Assembly: GCA_902764915.1 (NCBI GenBank)
Contig: CACWXY010000005.1
Span: 62,001 to 126,000 of the forward strand
Source of the DNA: an uncultured Eubacteriales bacterium
GTDB lineage: Bacteria > Bacillota > Clostridia > Christensenellales > Aristaeellaceae
Length of the DNA stretch: 64,000 nucleotides
Direction: 5' to 3'
The translations under genes and the position numbers were made by a program. Position 1 is the first letter of the stretch. The number at the start of each line of letters is the position of its first letter. Below the pieces are notes generated by a model. The model worked only from the letters and a program-made list of their open reading frames with translations. It was not told the origin of the DNA and did not search any database. Of the stretch, positions 1-9,343 are shown in pieces.

Positions 1-837
1 CGCTCCCGTAACCATTTTCCCGACAGTATTATTCACTCAGATAAGAGACTTCACTCTTGAGCCCCGTGCTCTTTCGTACCTTACTGGATGACGCTCTTCC
101 CATACGCTCGCACTGTCAATCCGTTCCGCACCGCTGGGTAATGCTGAGTCATATGCAGTCCGGGCGCACAGGATTTCCCTTGTACTGTGCCTGCGCACAC
201 TGCCGGAATTGAAGGCAATCCCGGACCGTTCCGATTCCGCTGCGTTTGTCCAACGCGTGTAATCCGGGATCGTACCAAAGCGATTGCCTGTGCACAGAAT
301 GCTGTCCTGCCAAAGTCGGCCAGTTTCAGCTTGCAGTAACAGACCATAATACACCCCCGGAAGCCCAGAAACGGTTCCGCAAGATCCTTCATCAGGTCCA
401 TACCCATGCCTATGCAGGCAGTGGCACTTTCCGGCACTCTATGGATGACAAAGCCGACTGTGGCATGATCACCCCGCTGGTTCTGTGCTCCCTTTGTATC
501 CCCTGCTCTGTCATGTGCGCACATACCTGAAGGCCAATGAAGTCACGCTTTCCAAAGCATGGTCAATGTATGGCCAGCTGCGCTTTGTGCGCAAAAAAGC
601 CTGCGTTGAGAGCGTCCTTCGGACATTATTTGCCGATAAAGCGTTGCTTCAGCCAGAGTTGACTGTCATGGGACCAGATTGTCTCCATGACGCGCTGCGT
701 ATTGGTGAAGCGGAATGCGCTGCCTTCCAAAAACAGGTTTTCCAGAAAGCATGCATCAACTTCCTGGATTACCCGCCCAAATGATTCGCCTCATGCTATA
801 ATGCCATGTGTAACCAGACAGGAAGGAAAAGATTATT
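1..837. other. No convincing gene; possibly decayed sequence
   Basis: I see no open frame here with a recognisable motif and a ribosome site. Short frames on both strands overlap each other. A plus-strand frame ending near 784 has plausible amino-acid composition but no start signal and no family I recognise, so it may be the tail of a decayed gene. A TATAAT hexamer lies at 797-802, about 35 bp upstream of the radical SAM gene, but I cannot find a good -35 partner. Confidence 0.5.
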
Positions 838-1962
838 ATGAAGATATCCAAGCAGGATGCGCTGATGTGGTTTTCGTTTTTTGCACAGATGGACCCGGAA
901 GAGCCACTGCCTGCCCGGCAGATGGAAATTGTATATGCCACCATGGCACAGATTGAAGATGCGGTCGAAGCCATGCATGCGGAAAAGATGGACCGCATTC
1001 ACTCTCTGCAGTCGTTAGCCGGAAGAACGCTGTATGTCGGAGATCCCGACCGGTTTCCCCGGGGCTGCAAATCCTGCCTGTTCGGAAGCGGTCTGAGCGC
1101 CATTCGGAAAACAAACCGGTGCAATATTGCCTGCCCCTTCTGCTATAACTACGGCGAACTTGATCAGCAGGAACCCATCGGGGAGAGTATGTGGGAAATC
1201 GGCGGCAGCCGCTATCGGATTGAGGATCTGGAACTGCTCATGAGCATTCAGAAAAAGCCTACCGGCGTCTCCTACGTATACCTGGAGCCCTTTATGGAGA
1301 TCGAAAAATATGAAGAGATCATTCGATTCTTCCATGCCGCCGGGGTGTATCAGCACATGTACACCAACGGAACGCTGGCAACAGAGTCCAACCTTCGCAT
1401 GCTAGGAGAAGCCGGTCTAGATGAACTGCGCTTTAACCTGGGAGCTACAAACGGGTCCGATGCCGTAATAAGGAATATGGCGACTGCCAAAAAGTTCATC
1501 CCCATGGTCGGCATTGAGACACCGATGACGCCGGATTTCTATGAGGTCTTCCTTGCCAAGAAAGACGGAGTCTTCGCTACCGGCATAGACTTTATGAACT
1601 GCGCTGAATTGCATCTGACTGTCAACAATCTTGAGAATTATCTGGGCGAAGATCTGTATATGTCCCGCTTGGGCTACATCTCTCCGATCTGGAGCCGCAA
1701 TCTTACCCTTGACCTTATGAAAATCGCAGAAGACGAATCATTCCCGATTCTCATTCATGACTGTTCCAATCGTACCAAGTTTGCAAGAGACCTAAACCTC
1801 GGCAGCCGGGAAGGTGGATGGTTCGGCGCCAGCGGATATGCCAAGGAATTCGACACTATTCCCTACGAAGCATTTCTACCGGTACTGAATAATCCTGACT
1901 TTGTCTTTCTGAAGGAAGAGCCTTTGCCCAAAGGATATCGCCCCGGAGATATTGTGCTATAA
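838..1962 (+). CDS. Radical SAM protein, pyruvate formate-lyase-activating-enzyme-like
   Basis: The 374-residue protein carries the radical SAM cluster motif CNIACPFC (C95, C99, C102), which binds the 4Fe-4S cluster that cleaves S-adenosylmethionine. A further pair, CKSC (C77, C80), sits just upstream and could help bind a second metal site. After the motif come alternating strand and helix stretches typical of a partial TIM barrel. The start is set by AGGAAGG about 10 bp before the ATG. There is no adjacent substrate gene: the next feature is a tRNA, so the reaction cannot be inferred from context. An activase of glycyl-radical enzymes or a peptide- or cofactor-modifying enzyme are both possible. 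The radical SAM assignment is firm; the specific function is not known. Confidence 0.85.
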   Translation: MKISKQDALMWFSFFAQMDPEEPLPARQMEIVYATMAQIEDAVEAMHAEKMDRIHSLQSLAGRTLYVGDPDRFPRGCKSCLFGSGLSAIRKTNRCNIACPFCYNYGELDQQEPIGESMWEIGGSRYRIEDLELLMSIQKKPTGVSYVYLEPFMEIEKYEEIIRFFHAAGVYQHMYTNGTLATESNLRMLGEAGLDELRFNLGATNGSDAVIRNMATAKKFIPMVGIETPMTPDFYEVFLAKKDGVFATGIDFMNCAELHLTVNNLENYLGEDLYMSRLGYISPIWSRNLTLDLMKIAEDESFPILIHDCSNRTKFARDLNLGSREGGWFGASGYAKEFDTIPYEAFLPVLNNPDFVFLKEEPLPKGYRPGDIVL

Positions 1963-2034
1963 AAAGTTTTTCAGCGCATGGAATTGATGGACAGAATCAC
2001 ACCCGTTTGCACATGCTGCAGACAAATTTTCCCC

Positions 2035-2063
2035 TTTACAAAAATGGAAAGTAGTGATATCAT
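2035..2063 (+). promoter_or_regulatory. Promoter of tRNA-Ala
   Basis: TTTACA (2035-2040) and TATCAT (2058-2063) are separated by 17 bp. The predicted start of transcription is about 6-7 bp before the mature tRNA. This is a near-consensus sigma-A promoter. Confidence 0.75.
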
Positions 2064-2075
2064 TCCGTGTGTTGA

Positions 2076-2148
2076 GGGGCATTAGCGCAGTTGGTAGCGC
2101 ACAACACTGGCAGTGTTGGGGTCAGGAGTTCGAATCTCCTATGCTCCA
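2076..2148 (+). tRNA. tRNA-Ala (anticodon GGC)
   Basis: The 73-nt sequence folds into a full cloverleaf. The acceptor stem is 2076-2082 with 2141-2147 and includes the G3:U70 pair (2078/2145) that marks alanine tRNAs. The D stem is GCGC/GCGC, the anticodon stem is CAACA/TGTTG around loop CTGGCAG (anticodon GGC at 2109-2111), and the T stem is AGGAG/CTCCT with loop TTCGAAT. The discriminator base is A2148. The CCA end is not encoded. Confidence 0.97.
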
Positions 2149-2153
2149 CGCGT

Positions 2154-2187
2154 GGGAAGTCTGATTTTATCGGACTTCCCATTTTTG
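2154..2187 (+). terminator. Intrinsic terminator of tRNA-Ala
   Basis: GGGAAGTC (2154-2161) pairs with GACTTCCC (2173-2180), and the stem continues inward to a three-base loop. A T-rich tract follows. It starts six bases after the tRNA, so the tRNA is a single-gene transcript. Confidence 0.85.
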
Positions 2188-2342
2188 TGTGTTCATGTGG
2201 ACACGGTAATGTTGAGGTCAGTGGGCAAAAAAGTGGGCAACAGTTCTTCAAGTTGCATCCGGCTTTTCGATCAAAAACGGCAGAACACTATCGCCTCTAT
2301 TTCGGAAACAGCGCTTCCTGAATGTCCACATGCATAATAATA
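2188..2342. other. Gene-free spacer after tRNA terminator
   Basis: No frame with a start signal is present. Similar sequence downstream of tRNA genes is sometimes left behind by integrated elements, but I find no direct repeat of the tRNA end here. Confidence 0.4.
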
Positions 2343-2680
2343 TTAGCTTTCGGCTTCATCACTCACCACAAAGGAAAATGGATATAGCATGTACAAAGAG
2401 GACAATGAATGAAAGTGTTCAAATATGGTAAGAGTCCACAGCATGCGAAATACAACCATACTGATCAGAGATATTATGGTAGGTATCAGTTTCTTTCCGA
2501 GTGTATGCAAAACATAATTGCTGGTATCCTGCAACACATACAGAGGGTAGGAAAAGCCAGGAAAGACAAGCCGGTACATTTCCTTTGCAGCAACAGAATT
2601 ATCCGTCGTAAAAAAGGAAGAGAAACTCTTGACCGAACGGAATTAAGAGGCTGCCACAGATAAAGAGGCAAGTAGCGTCC
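2343..2680 (-). pseudogene. MATE-family efflux transporter, C-terminal remnant with frameshift
   Basis: The minus strand encodes an end piece of a MATE (multi-antimicrobial extrusion) transporter. One frame reads FGQEFLFLF. After an A6 run on the plus strand (2610-2615) a second frame continues TTDNSVAAKEMYRLVF, then the hydrophobic block LIPTIISLISMVVFRMLW and the end YMLYPFSFVV. This order matches the last two or three membrane segments of MATE proteins. The missing N-terminal four fifths and the one-base frame change show that it is a remnant. It may contain an even earlier break, since sequence above about 2680 shows no further homology. Confidence 0.7.
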
Positions 2681-2909
2681 GGTATTGTCATACAGCCGGA
2701 CTTTTGAACTGCCACAAACATTCGCAACAGATAAGCCTGCACAGTGCGCTGTTGATTCATCGCACTGTGCAGGCTATACAGACTCTTCTCTCTGCTTTTC
2801 TTTTTCATGATGACAGCCACAGCTCTTTCCTGCCGACATAACGGGAGTCTTTTTCTGCAATGGCCGTCAGGAGCTCCCCATCCTGGTGTCACTGGTTCAC
2901 AGCAGTCTT

Positions 2910-5114
2910 TCAACCATTCCCTTCGTCTGCAAGAAGTGCCCTGCCGGTATCGGCTGTATCGTCCGTAGAGATGCGGGTGTTGACCGCCTTTCCATCTTTC
3001 CATTCAATATCAATGGTTCGATTGCCCTTGATCCGCAGGCCTTTCACAAAACCGTTCTTCCACGCAGAAGGCAACGCAGGAAGGATTTTCAGATCGCCGC
3101 CCCGGTCCTGAACCAGCATGTTGGCAATGCCGGCCGTCCCTCCAAAGTTGCCGTCGATCTGAAACGGCGGATGGGCATCCCAGAGATTCGGATACGTAGA
3201 TCGAGCCAGAAGCGTATGCAGAAACTGGTAAGCTCTGTCCGCCTCTTCGAATACGGAAAACAGATTGACCAGCCAGGCACAGCTCCATCCCGTGTATCCG
3301 CCTCCATGCTGAACGCGTTCTTCCAGGGAAATTCGGCTGGCTTTCATCAGTTCAGTCTGATGCGCAAACAGTTCAGAAGGATAGACACCGTACAGGTGAG
3401 ACATATGCCGATGTCCCGGTTCCTTTTCGGGATATTCTTCTCCCCACTCCAGCAGCTGACCACGGCTGCCTGTCTTCAGTGGGGCAAGATGGGCAAGCTT
3501 CTTCTGTATCTCCGGGAGCAGTGGATCATCCATGTCCAGAATATCGCAGGTCTTCTGAAAGTGAATGAACACTTCCTGAATCAGTTCCAGATCCATGGCA
3601 CAGTTTTTGCTTACACAGCAGGGTGTTCCGTCTGGAAGCAGAAACTTGTTTTCCGGGGATGTGGAGGGCAGGGCTTCGTATACTCCGTTATTTTCTTCCA
3701 GCCAGTCATTCAGAAAGAGCGCATTTTCCTTCAGAATGGGGTAGGCAGTACGGCGCAGGAAATCCGCATCCAGAGTATACTCATAGTACTGATACAGTTC
3801 CCTGCTCAGCCAGGCCTCGCCCATCACCCAGAAAGACCAGGTAACGCACCCGTCATAGCCCCGATCGTTTCCGTAAAAGATCCCCATCGGGTTTGTGCAT
3901 GCCCAGCCGTCTGTGTTATGGTGCAGTACGCTCCCCCGACAGCCATAGTGGGTCCGCGCTGTTTCTTTTCCATTGTCACAGATTGCCTTCAAAAGAGAGA
4001 AATATGGCTCCATGCATTCCAGAAGATTGCAGCTGCAGGCATGCCAGTAATTCATCTGCAGATTAATATTGGTTGTCCAGTTGCTGGACCAGGGCGGCGT
4101 CATCTCCCAGCTCCATATTCCCTGCAGGTTCGCCGGACGGCTTCCCTGCCGGGAGGAAGCAATCAGAAGGTACCGCCCATACTGGAAATACAGGGCATAC
4201 AGCGCAGGATCGTCATCCTTTTCCTTCAGCTGTTCCAGCCTTCTGTCCGTTGGTTCGTCCTTCTGTTCTCCCAGGTAGAGTTCCACCCTGTCAAATATGC
4301 TCTGGTAATCCCTGACATGCTTTTCTTTCAGGAGAGCATACGTCTCCCCCTTTCCAAATACACGCTCTTTTCCCCTGTAAAACGCCAGCACAAGAACCGA
4401 GGCGGATGATATGCAGATGGCATCCCCCGCTACGTCAATGCAGCCATCCGTATCCAGAATACTGCAGCATGCGGAAAAATGCATTCCCCGATTGCCCTGC
4501 ACAATTCTGTCTTCTCTCGGGCAGTAAGACGGGTCTACATGTTCCGGACATTGACCCGTGATCTCCAGGCCCTTTTCCGATGCATGGACCTGATGCAGCA
4601 GGGGCGAGGAAAAGCGAAGCGTCAGCGACATCTGCCTGTGTTCGCAGCGCAGACATGCAAAAACAGCCTGGCTCGGGAAACTGGCGAAATACTCTCTTGT
4701 ATATCTTACGCCATTCGTCTGATAGGAAACTGACGCAACAGCATTATGCAGGGAAAGCGACCGGGAGTAATCGTTTATTCTGCCTTCTCCCGGATACGCA
4801 TAATCCATCTGAAGCTCTCCCAGGGGCAGATAGGATTCGGTATATTCCCCCAGCATATGATCCTGAATCATGCGTTCGGCTTCTGCAAGCCTGTTTGCCC
4901 TAATCAGCTGCCGTGCCTGAGAAAGATACGCCCTGGCTTCCGGGCGGTTCTTTTCACGTGCAAACCCTGACCAGAGCGAATCGTCATTCAGTGCAAGTCT
5001 TTCCTGTCCCGTTTCACCGAAGACCATTGCGCCAAGACGTCCATTGCCGATGGGAAGTGTCTCCTCATACCGTGCGGCAGGCTGACGATACCAAAGCTTC
5101 AATTCCTGTTTCAT
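2910..5114 (-). CDS. GH95 alpha-L-fucosidase (cytoplasmic)
   Basis: The 734-residue protein matches glycoside hydrolase family 95 over its full length. Family marks are the opening block LPIGNGRLGAMVFG, the catalytic-centre block NINLQMNYW (N349, N351), HHNTDGW (398-404), QLLEW with the probable general acid E556, the GHRHMSHLYGVYPS block, and FQIDGNFGG with D654. In the Bifidobacterium AfcA structure the equivalent asparagine pair and aspartate activate water in an inverting mechanism. The enzyme would release terminal L-fucose, typically alpha-1,2-linked; some GH95 members act on L-galactose. There is no signal peptide, so it should act on imported oligosaccharides. AAGGAG lies just before the ATG. 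It follows the helicase gene by about 245 bp on the same strand, so co-transcription is uncertain. Confidence 0.9.
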   Translation of the reverse strand: MKQELKLWYRQPAARYEETLPIGNGRLGAMVFGETGQERLALNDDSLWSGFAREKNRPEARAYLSQARQLIRANRLAEAERMIQDHMLGEYTESYLPLGELQMDYAYPGEGRINDYSRSLSLHNAVASVSYQTNGVRYTREYFASFPSQAVFACLRCEHRQMSLTLRFSSPLLHQVHASEKGLEITGQCPEHVDPSYCPREDRIVQGNRGMHFSACCSILDTDGCIDVAGDAICISSASVLVLAFYRGKERVFGKGETYALLKEKHVRDYQSIFDRVELYLGEQKDEPTDRRLEQLKEKDDDPALYALYFQYGRYLLIASSRQGSRPANLQGIWSWEMTPPWSSNWTTNINLQMNYWHACSCNLLECMEPYFSLLKAICDNGKETARTHYGCRGSVLHHNTDGWACTNPMGIFYGNDRGYDGCVTWSFWVMGEAWLSRELYQYYEYTLDADFLRRTAYPILKENALFLNDWLEENNGVYEALPSTSPENKFLLPDGTPCCVSKNCAMDLELIQEVFIHFQKTCDILDMDDPLLPEIQKKLAHLAPLKTGSRGQLLEWGEEYPEKEPGHRHMSHLYGVYPSELFAHQTELMKASRISLEERVQHGGGYTGWSCAWLVNLFSVFEEADRAYQFLHTLLARSTYPNLWDAHPPFQIDGNFGGTAGIANMLVQDRGGDLKILPALPSAWKNGFVKGLRIKGNRTIDIEWKDGKAVNTRISTDDTADTGRALLADEGNG

Positions 5115-5359
5115 GTCGGCTCCTTTTCACTGATTCCATTCAATATCGCGTTTTCTTTTGCTGCAGGCATGCATTGGAGAAAAGCATGCGCCTGGCAGGA
5201 ACACACAATGCTGTCGGCGAATCCTGCACCTTTTTCACAGAGTTCTTCTGCATGAAATACCTGCTGTGTATCCAGGCAGCACGAATCCGTATACCTTTTC
5301 TGTATGCGTTCCCGGTGCACTCACTGTTTTCAGATTTCACATTCATACCAGGCAGAAGA

Positions 5360-8300
5360 TCACCCTATCATCTGCTGCACCCGTTTCATATACTTCGCCG
5401 GAATGGGCTTTTCCAGCTGCCAGACAATATTCATGGGCTTACTGCCATGATGACTGACATACGTAGCCTGCCCCAGGAACGTATAGGGAGAAGTTCTCAG
5501 CCCTTCGTGCTTGAATTCGCGGACAAACAGCAGCACTTTCCCGCCCTGCTCGGCATGGTGGATATATCGCTGACCGGTTGCGGAATCTGCCGAAGTCGTC
5601 GACTGACTCTGCCAGTGGAACAGGGTTGTGCTGATCGCATAGTCCTCATACATGGTGGTAGGCGAATAGTCCTTGTCACTCTTATTCAGTGTAATCAGAA
5701 ACACGTCAATTTTCTTTTCCGGCAGATACAGTACGCCCTGGCGCATCGCACTGTAATTCCTGTAATCCAGGGCCGCCAGCAGCTGCCGCTGGGTATAGGT
5801 GCAATGCACGTCCAGCGGACAGTCAAAGCCCAGGTCGGTGGTGGAATCAACAAAATCGATATGATTATATTGATACCTGAGCAGTTCCATCAGTTCCGCG
5901 AGCATCACCGGACTGTCTGACAGTGCATACAGCCTTTCCAGCACATCATCGCTGTTCCAGTCTTCGGCATAGCTGTCCCAGACGGTCATATAGAACATCT
6001 GCAGCATCCGCTGCTCCAGTGGCGGAAGCGCAGCAAAATCCACATCATCCAGGCAGGGCAGCAGGTCCAGAAGAAAATGAATCCATCTGCGGGAATCAAA
6101 GGACACGAAGCGATAGAATACCTTGCTGAGCGTGGCCTCCGTATCCTCGCGGAAGTCATCTCTCACACCGGCCTCCACGCACAGCCGGGCAAAGGTGGTC
6201 TCTTTGCTGTAGATATGCGCAGGCGTCAGATGATACCATTCCAGAAAACCGGCAAACGTCAGTGTCTGTCCGCTGTCCTCCACAAAGGAACGGATCCGGC
6301 TGACCAGTTCACTGTGTCCCCGGAAGCTGCGGCTGATGTTTTCCAGGACTGCACGGGAGGCCTTCTTTTCCAGCTGAATATAACAGCCTCTTGGCGCACC
6401 GGTAAAACCGCGCTCGATTTCTTCCTTGACGCTGTGATGATCATTTCCCAGGAGAGCGGCAAACTTCTCCTCAAAGTTATACCGGCGATTGGCAGCACCG
6501 ATAAAGTCCAGAACCGTCAGACACTCCTTTCCCTCGCTCAGGCGCAGGCCGCGGCCCAGCTGCTGCAGGAAAATGGTCAGGGATTCTGTAGGCCGCAGGA
6601 ACAGTACCGTATTGACTTCCGGAATGTCTACGCCTTCATTATACAGGTCCACTACGAAAATGACCCGCACGTCCCCATGCACCAGCTTATCCCTTGCCGT
6701 GCGGCGCGCCTCTTCACTGCAATGGCTGTCCAGTGCCATGGCGGGAATGCCTGCTTCATTGAAATGCGCTGCCATGAAATGCGCATGCTGCACGGACACA
6801 CAGAAGCCCAGTGCTTTCACGTTCTCCATGTCAGCGGCATACCGCACGAGACTCTGCACCACATGATCCGCACGCCGCCTGGCGACGGTGCCGGAAAGGG
6901 TATACACATTGCTCAGTTCAGTCCGGTCATACCCGCCTCTTGTCCATTTCAGTTCATTCAGGTCAATGGTATCGGACACACCAAAGTACTGGAAAGGACA
7001 TAGGAGTTTCCTGTCAATGGCTTCCGGAAGCCGGATTTCTGCCGCAATGCGATAATCGAAGAAACGCAGTATGGACCTGCCATCCATTCTCTCCGGCGTG
7101 GCAGTAAGCCCAAGCAGCACCTGCGGCCTGAAGCCTTCCAGCGCCTCCGCGTAGGAATCCGCAGCTGCATGATGCGTTTCATCGACAACGATATAGTCAT
7201 AGTAATCTGCAGGAAGACGCTTCCACAGCGCCTGGGAATTCAGTGTCTGCACAGAAATAAACAGATGATCGAGGCTTGCCGCCTGATAACCGCCCACCCA
7301 GAGTTCGCCAAAGCCGGCATCCTTCAGAACGCCCTGGTAGGTTGCCAAGCTTTGTTTCAGTATTTCCTCCCGATGGGCAATGAAGAGCAGCCGGTTGCGC
7401 GCCTGCGGATGCGCTTTCCGCCAAAGACGATAGTCCAGCGCTGCAATCACGGTCTTTCCTGTGCCCGTGGCCGCCACCACCAGGTTATGATAGGAGCCTC
7501 GCACTTCTCTTTCTGCTCTGAGCTGATCCAGAATCGCCTGCTGATAGGGATAGGGGTGGACATCAAACAGGAAGACCGGCCTGTTCCCTTTCCATTTTTC
7601 ACCCTTCAGCGCTTCTGCCAGGCGGGAATGCGCTGCGAAGGTATAGGTTTCAAATTCGTCCGCATTCCAGTAGCTGGCAAAGGTGGCACGGATTTTCCGC
7701 AGCGTATCCGGCTGGTCCACTGCTGTCAGCTTCAGATTCCATTCCAGGCCATTGCTCATGGCAGCGTTGGAAAGATTGGAGGAACCCACATACGCCGTGG
7801 AGAACCCCGTTTCCCGTTCAAACACATACGTTTTGGCATGCAGCCGCGTACGGGCGGTATCGTAGCTGACCTTGATCTCTGTATTGGGCAGCATCGCCAG
7901 CTCATCTACCGCTTTGACCTCCGTAGCACCCATATAGGAAGTAGTGATGACCCGAAGCTGTCCACCCCGTTCCGTAAACTCTCTGAGCGCGTCAATGATC
8001 AGCCGCAGTCCGCTCCATTTGATGAACGACACCAGCATATCAATCCGGTCCGCGCTGGCGATTTCCTTCTGCAGTTCCGTGAACATTTTCGGTTCATGCG
8101 CAGCACCTGTAAACAGGCTGCTGACAGCCATAGGTGTTTCCGGTCTGGGCATCTGGGCCGCCGTCATGCCGGTAATGCGTTTCGGATCGTTCTCTTCCAG
8201 AATCTGCACGAGCTTTTGCGCTTTCGCATCCACAGTTCTCTCGGTCAGATCCTCTTTCTGTGCAGAGAGAACCTCCAGTACCTTATTCACCAGGGCGATT

Positions 8301-8500
8301 CTCTGTGCTGTCTGCTGTTCCGTACCGGAAGGCATGGCGTTCAGCGTTTCCCTCACGGCTTCGGCCACATATTCAGCCAATGCCTGCGGTGCTTCTGCCG
8401 CATCCAGTTTCTCCACATGCTTGCAGGCATCCGAAACCAGCGATAACTCATGCGCCAGAGACTGGCTGATAATCTGTTCATACAAGCCGGGTTTCAGCAT
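5360..8500 (-). CDS. PLD-nuclease / superfamily 2 helicase / DUF3427 fusion protein
   Basis: This protein of about 1046 residues has three parts. An N-terminal phospholipase-D-type nuclease domain holds HAKTY (about residue 221) followed by GSSNLS. A superfamily 2 helicase follows, with Walker A ATGTGKT (about 344-350), DETH box (about 440), GLTATPERMDG, and motif VI QQLGRGLR (about 646-653). The C-terminus has the DUF3427-type beta-rich domain. I chose the ATG at 8500 because AAGGAG lies 8-10 bp upstream and the new N-terminus (MLKPGLYEQIISQ) fits the family; an in-frame ATG at 8581 lacks a ribosome site. Proteins of this architecture occur alone or inside defence islands, and the fold order resembles restriction-type DNA translocases. 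No methylase or toxin lies nearby, so a role in DNA repair or phage defence is only inferred. Confidence 0.88.
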   Translation of the reverse strand: MLKPGLYEQIISQSLAHELSLVSDACKHVEKLDAAEAPQALAEYVAEAVRETLNAMPSGTEQQTAQRIALVNKVLEVLSAQKEDLTERTVDAKAQKLVQILEENDPKRITGMTAAQMPRPETPMAVSSLFTGAAHEPKMFTELQKEIASADRIDMLVSFIKWSGLRLIIDALREFTERGGQLRVITTSYMGATEVKAVDELAMLPNTEIKVSYDTARTRLHAKTYVFERETGFSTAYVGSSNLSNAAMSNGLEWNLKLTAVDQPDTLRKIRATFASYWNADEFETYTFAAHSRLAEALKGEKWKGNRPVFLFDVHPYPYQQAILDQLRAEREVRGSYHNLVVAATGTGKTVIAALDYRLWRKAHPQARNRLLFIAHREEILKQSLATYQGVLKDAGFGELWVGGYQAASLDHLFISVQTLNSQALWKRLPADYYDYIVVDETHHAAADSYAEALEGFRPQVLLGLTATPERMDGRSILRFFDYRIAAEIRLPEAIDRKLLCPFQYFGVSDTIDLNELKWTRGGYDRTELSNVYTLSGTVARRRADHVVQSLVRYAADMENVKALGFCVSVQHAHFMAAHFNEAGIPAMALDSHCSEEARRTARDKLVHGDVRVIFVVDLYNEGVDIPEVNTVLFLRPTESLTIFLQQLGRGLRLSEGKECLTVLDFIGAANRRYNFEEKFAALLGNDHHSVKEEIERGFTGAPRGCYIQLEKKASRAVLENISRSFRGHSELVSRIRSFVEDSGQTLTFAGFLEWYHLTPAHIYSKETTFARLCVEAGVRDDFREDTEATLSKVFYRFVSFDSRRWIHFLLDLLPCLDDVDFAALPPLEQRMLQMFYMTVWDSYAEDWNSDDVLERLYALSDSPVMLAELMELLRYQYNHIDFVDSTTDLGFDCPLDVHCTYTQRQLLAALDYRNYSAMRQGVLYLPEKKIDVFLITLNKSDKDYSPTTMYEDYAISTTLFHWQSQSTTSADSATGQRYIHHAEQGGKVLLFVREFKHEGLRTSPYTFLGQATYVSHHGSKPMNIVWQLEKPIPAKYMKRVQQMIG

Positions 8501-9343
8501 GAGGCCAGTGTCTCCTTCCATAGCCATTTTCAATGCGGCAATAACACTCTTCCATTCTCTGATGCCGCACTGCGCCCTCATCTTTCCATGCGGCAGTATT
8601 CTCCTCGCAGAACGTGAAAGATGAAACCGCAGTCCTTTCGAGCGTGTATGGTCCCTTCGACTGCGGGATGCGCTTTATTTTCGCACAATCCACGTTTGAA
8701 ATCACGCCTTTTTCCGCAGAATAATGCGATTTCTGTCCTTGGCGCTGCGGGCAGTTTTTCCATTATGCAGACGTATGCCCGCGCCTCATTTCCGGTCATG
8801 TCTTCTGTCTGGCAACCATTTCCGCTCCGCTCATACATATACAGAAATCAACTTGCATCCATGCAGGCATGTTTTCTCAATCAGCAGGCAGCGCAGCCAT
8901 CCGCTGCAGAAAAGAGCTTTCATTCTTCGTGCGGAAGAGATGAGCCGCTGATTACACATCATCTGCTACTCCAAAACCGTCGGGCGTTAAGCGGGCAAGG
9001 CCGGTGTGAAGGCTGTAGGAAGCACGGGCAGTCTTATCCGCAGAAGCTGCGCCGGGAACCCCTGGAAAAGACGATTTCGGACGCATTGTTCCCGCCAGTA
9101 AACGAACAATCGCGCCTTACGAAAAAGGTCTCCCGGCGGATTGCATTTCCCGGCGGGAGGCCTTGGGTATGGACTGACCGTCCATGCATGCAACGGAATG
9201 TATAATGCGAAAGAATTGTGCTTCCTTTTCCCGGGCATGAATGTCCATCCGCGTCTCTCGCATGCCGGACACACAAGCTGCCATTTCCCATCGGCCCCGC
9301 TCTCTGCCGGATTAAGACGGGAACTGCAGCACATGGATGACAG
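8501..9343. other. Gene-free region
   Basis: Overlapping short frames on both strands show no motif, start signal or family likeness. Near 9125-9155 the octamer CCCGGCGG is directly repeated 18 bp apart in a GC-rich patch. ATGCATGC occurs at 9184-9191. No tRNA or clear terminator is visible. Confidence 0.5.

Noticed and set aside
485..784. Possible 99-codon gene before the radical SAM gene
   Set aside because: No ribosome site, no known family; kept only as possible decayed sequence.
2060..2251. Minus-strand frame across the tRNA reading RRFELLTPTLPVL
   Set aside because: It is the well-known false protein produced by translating the antisense of a tRNA gene.
2188..2342. Integrase or attachment-site remnant after tRNA-Ala
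   Set aside because: I found no duplicated tRNA end and no recombinase motif, so the idea is unsupported.
2886..4409. Long plus-strand frame of about 500 codons
   Set aside because: It lies opposite the GH95 gene and shows no motif or ribosome site; GC-rich antisense frames explain it.
7169..8446. Plus-strand frame opposite the helicase gene
   Set aside because: No motif, no ribosome site, and codons mirror the real gene.
9125..9155. GC-rich repeats resembling a terminator
   Set aside because: The two CCCGGCGG copies are direct repeats, the possible stem is broken, and no T run follows.
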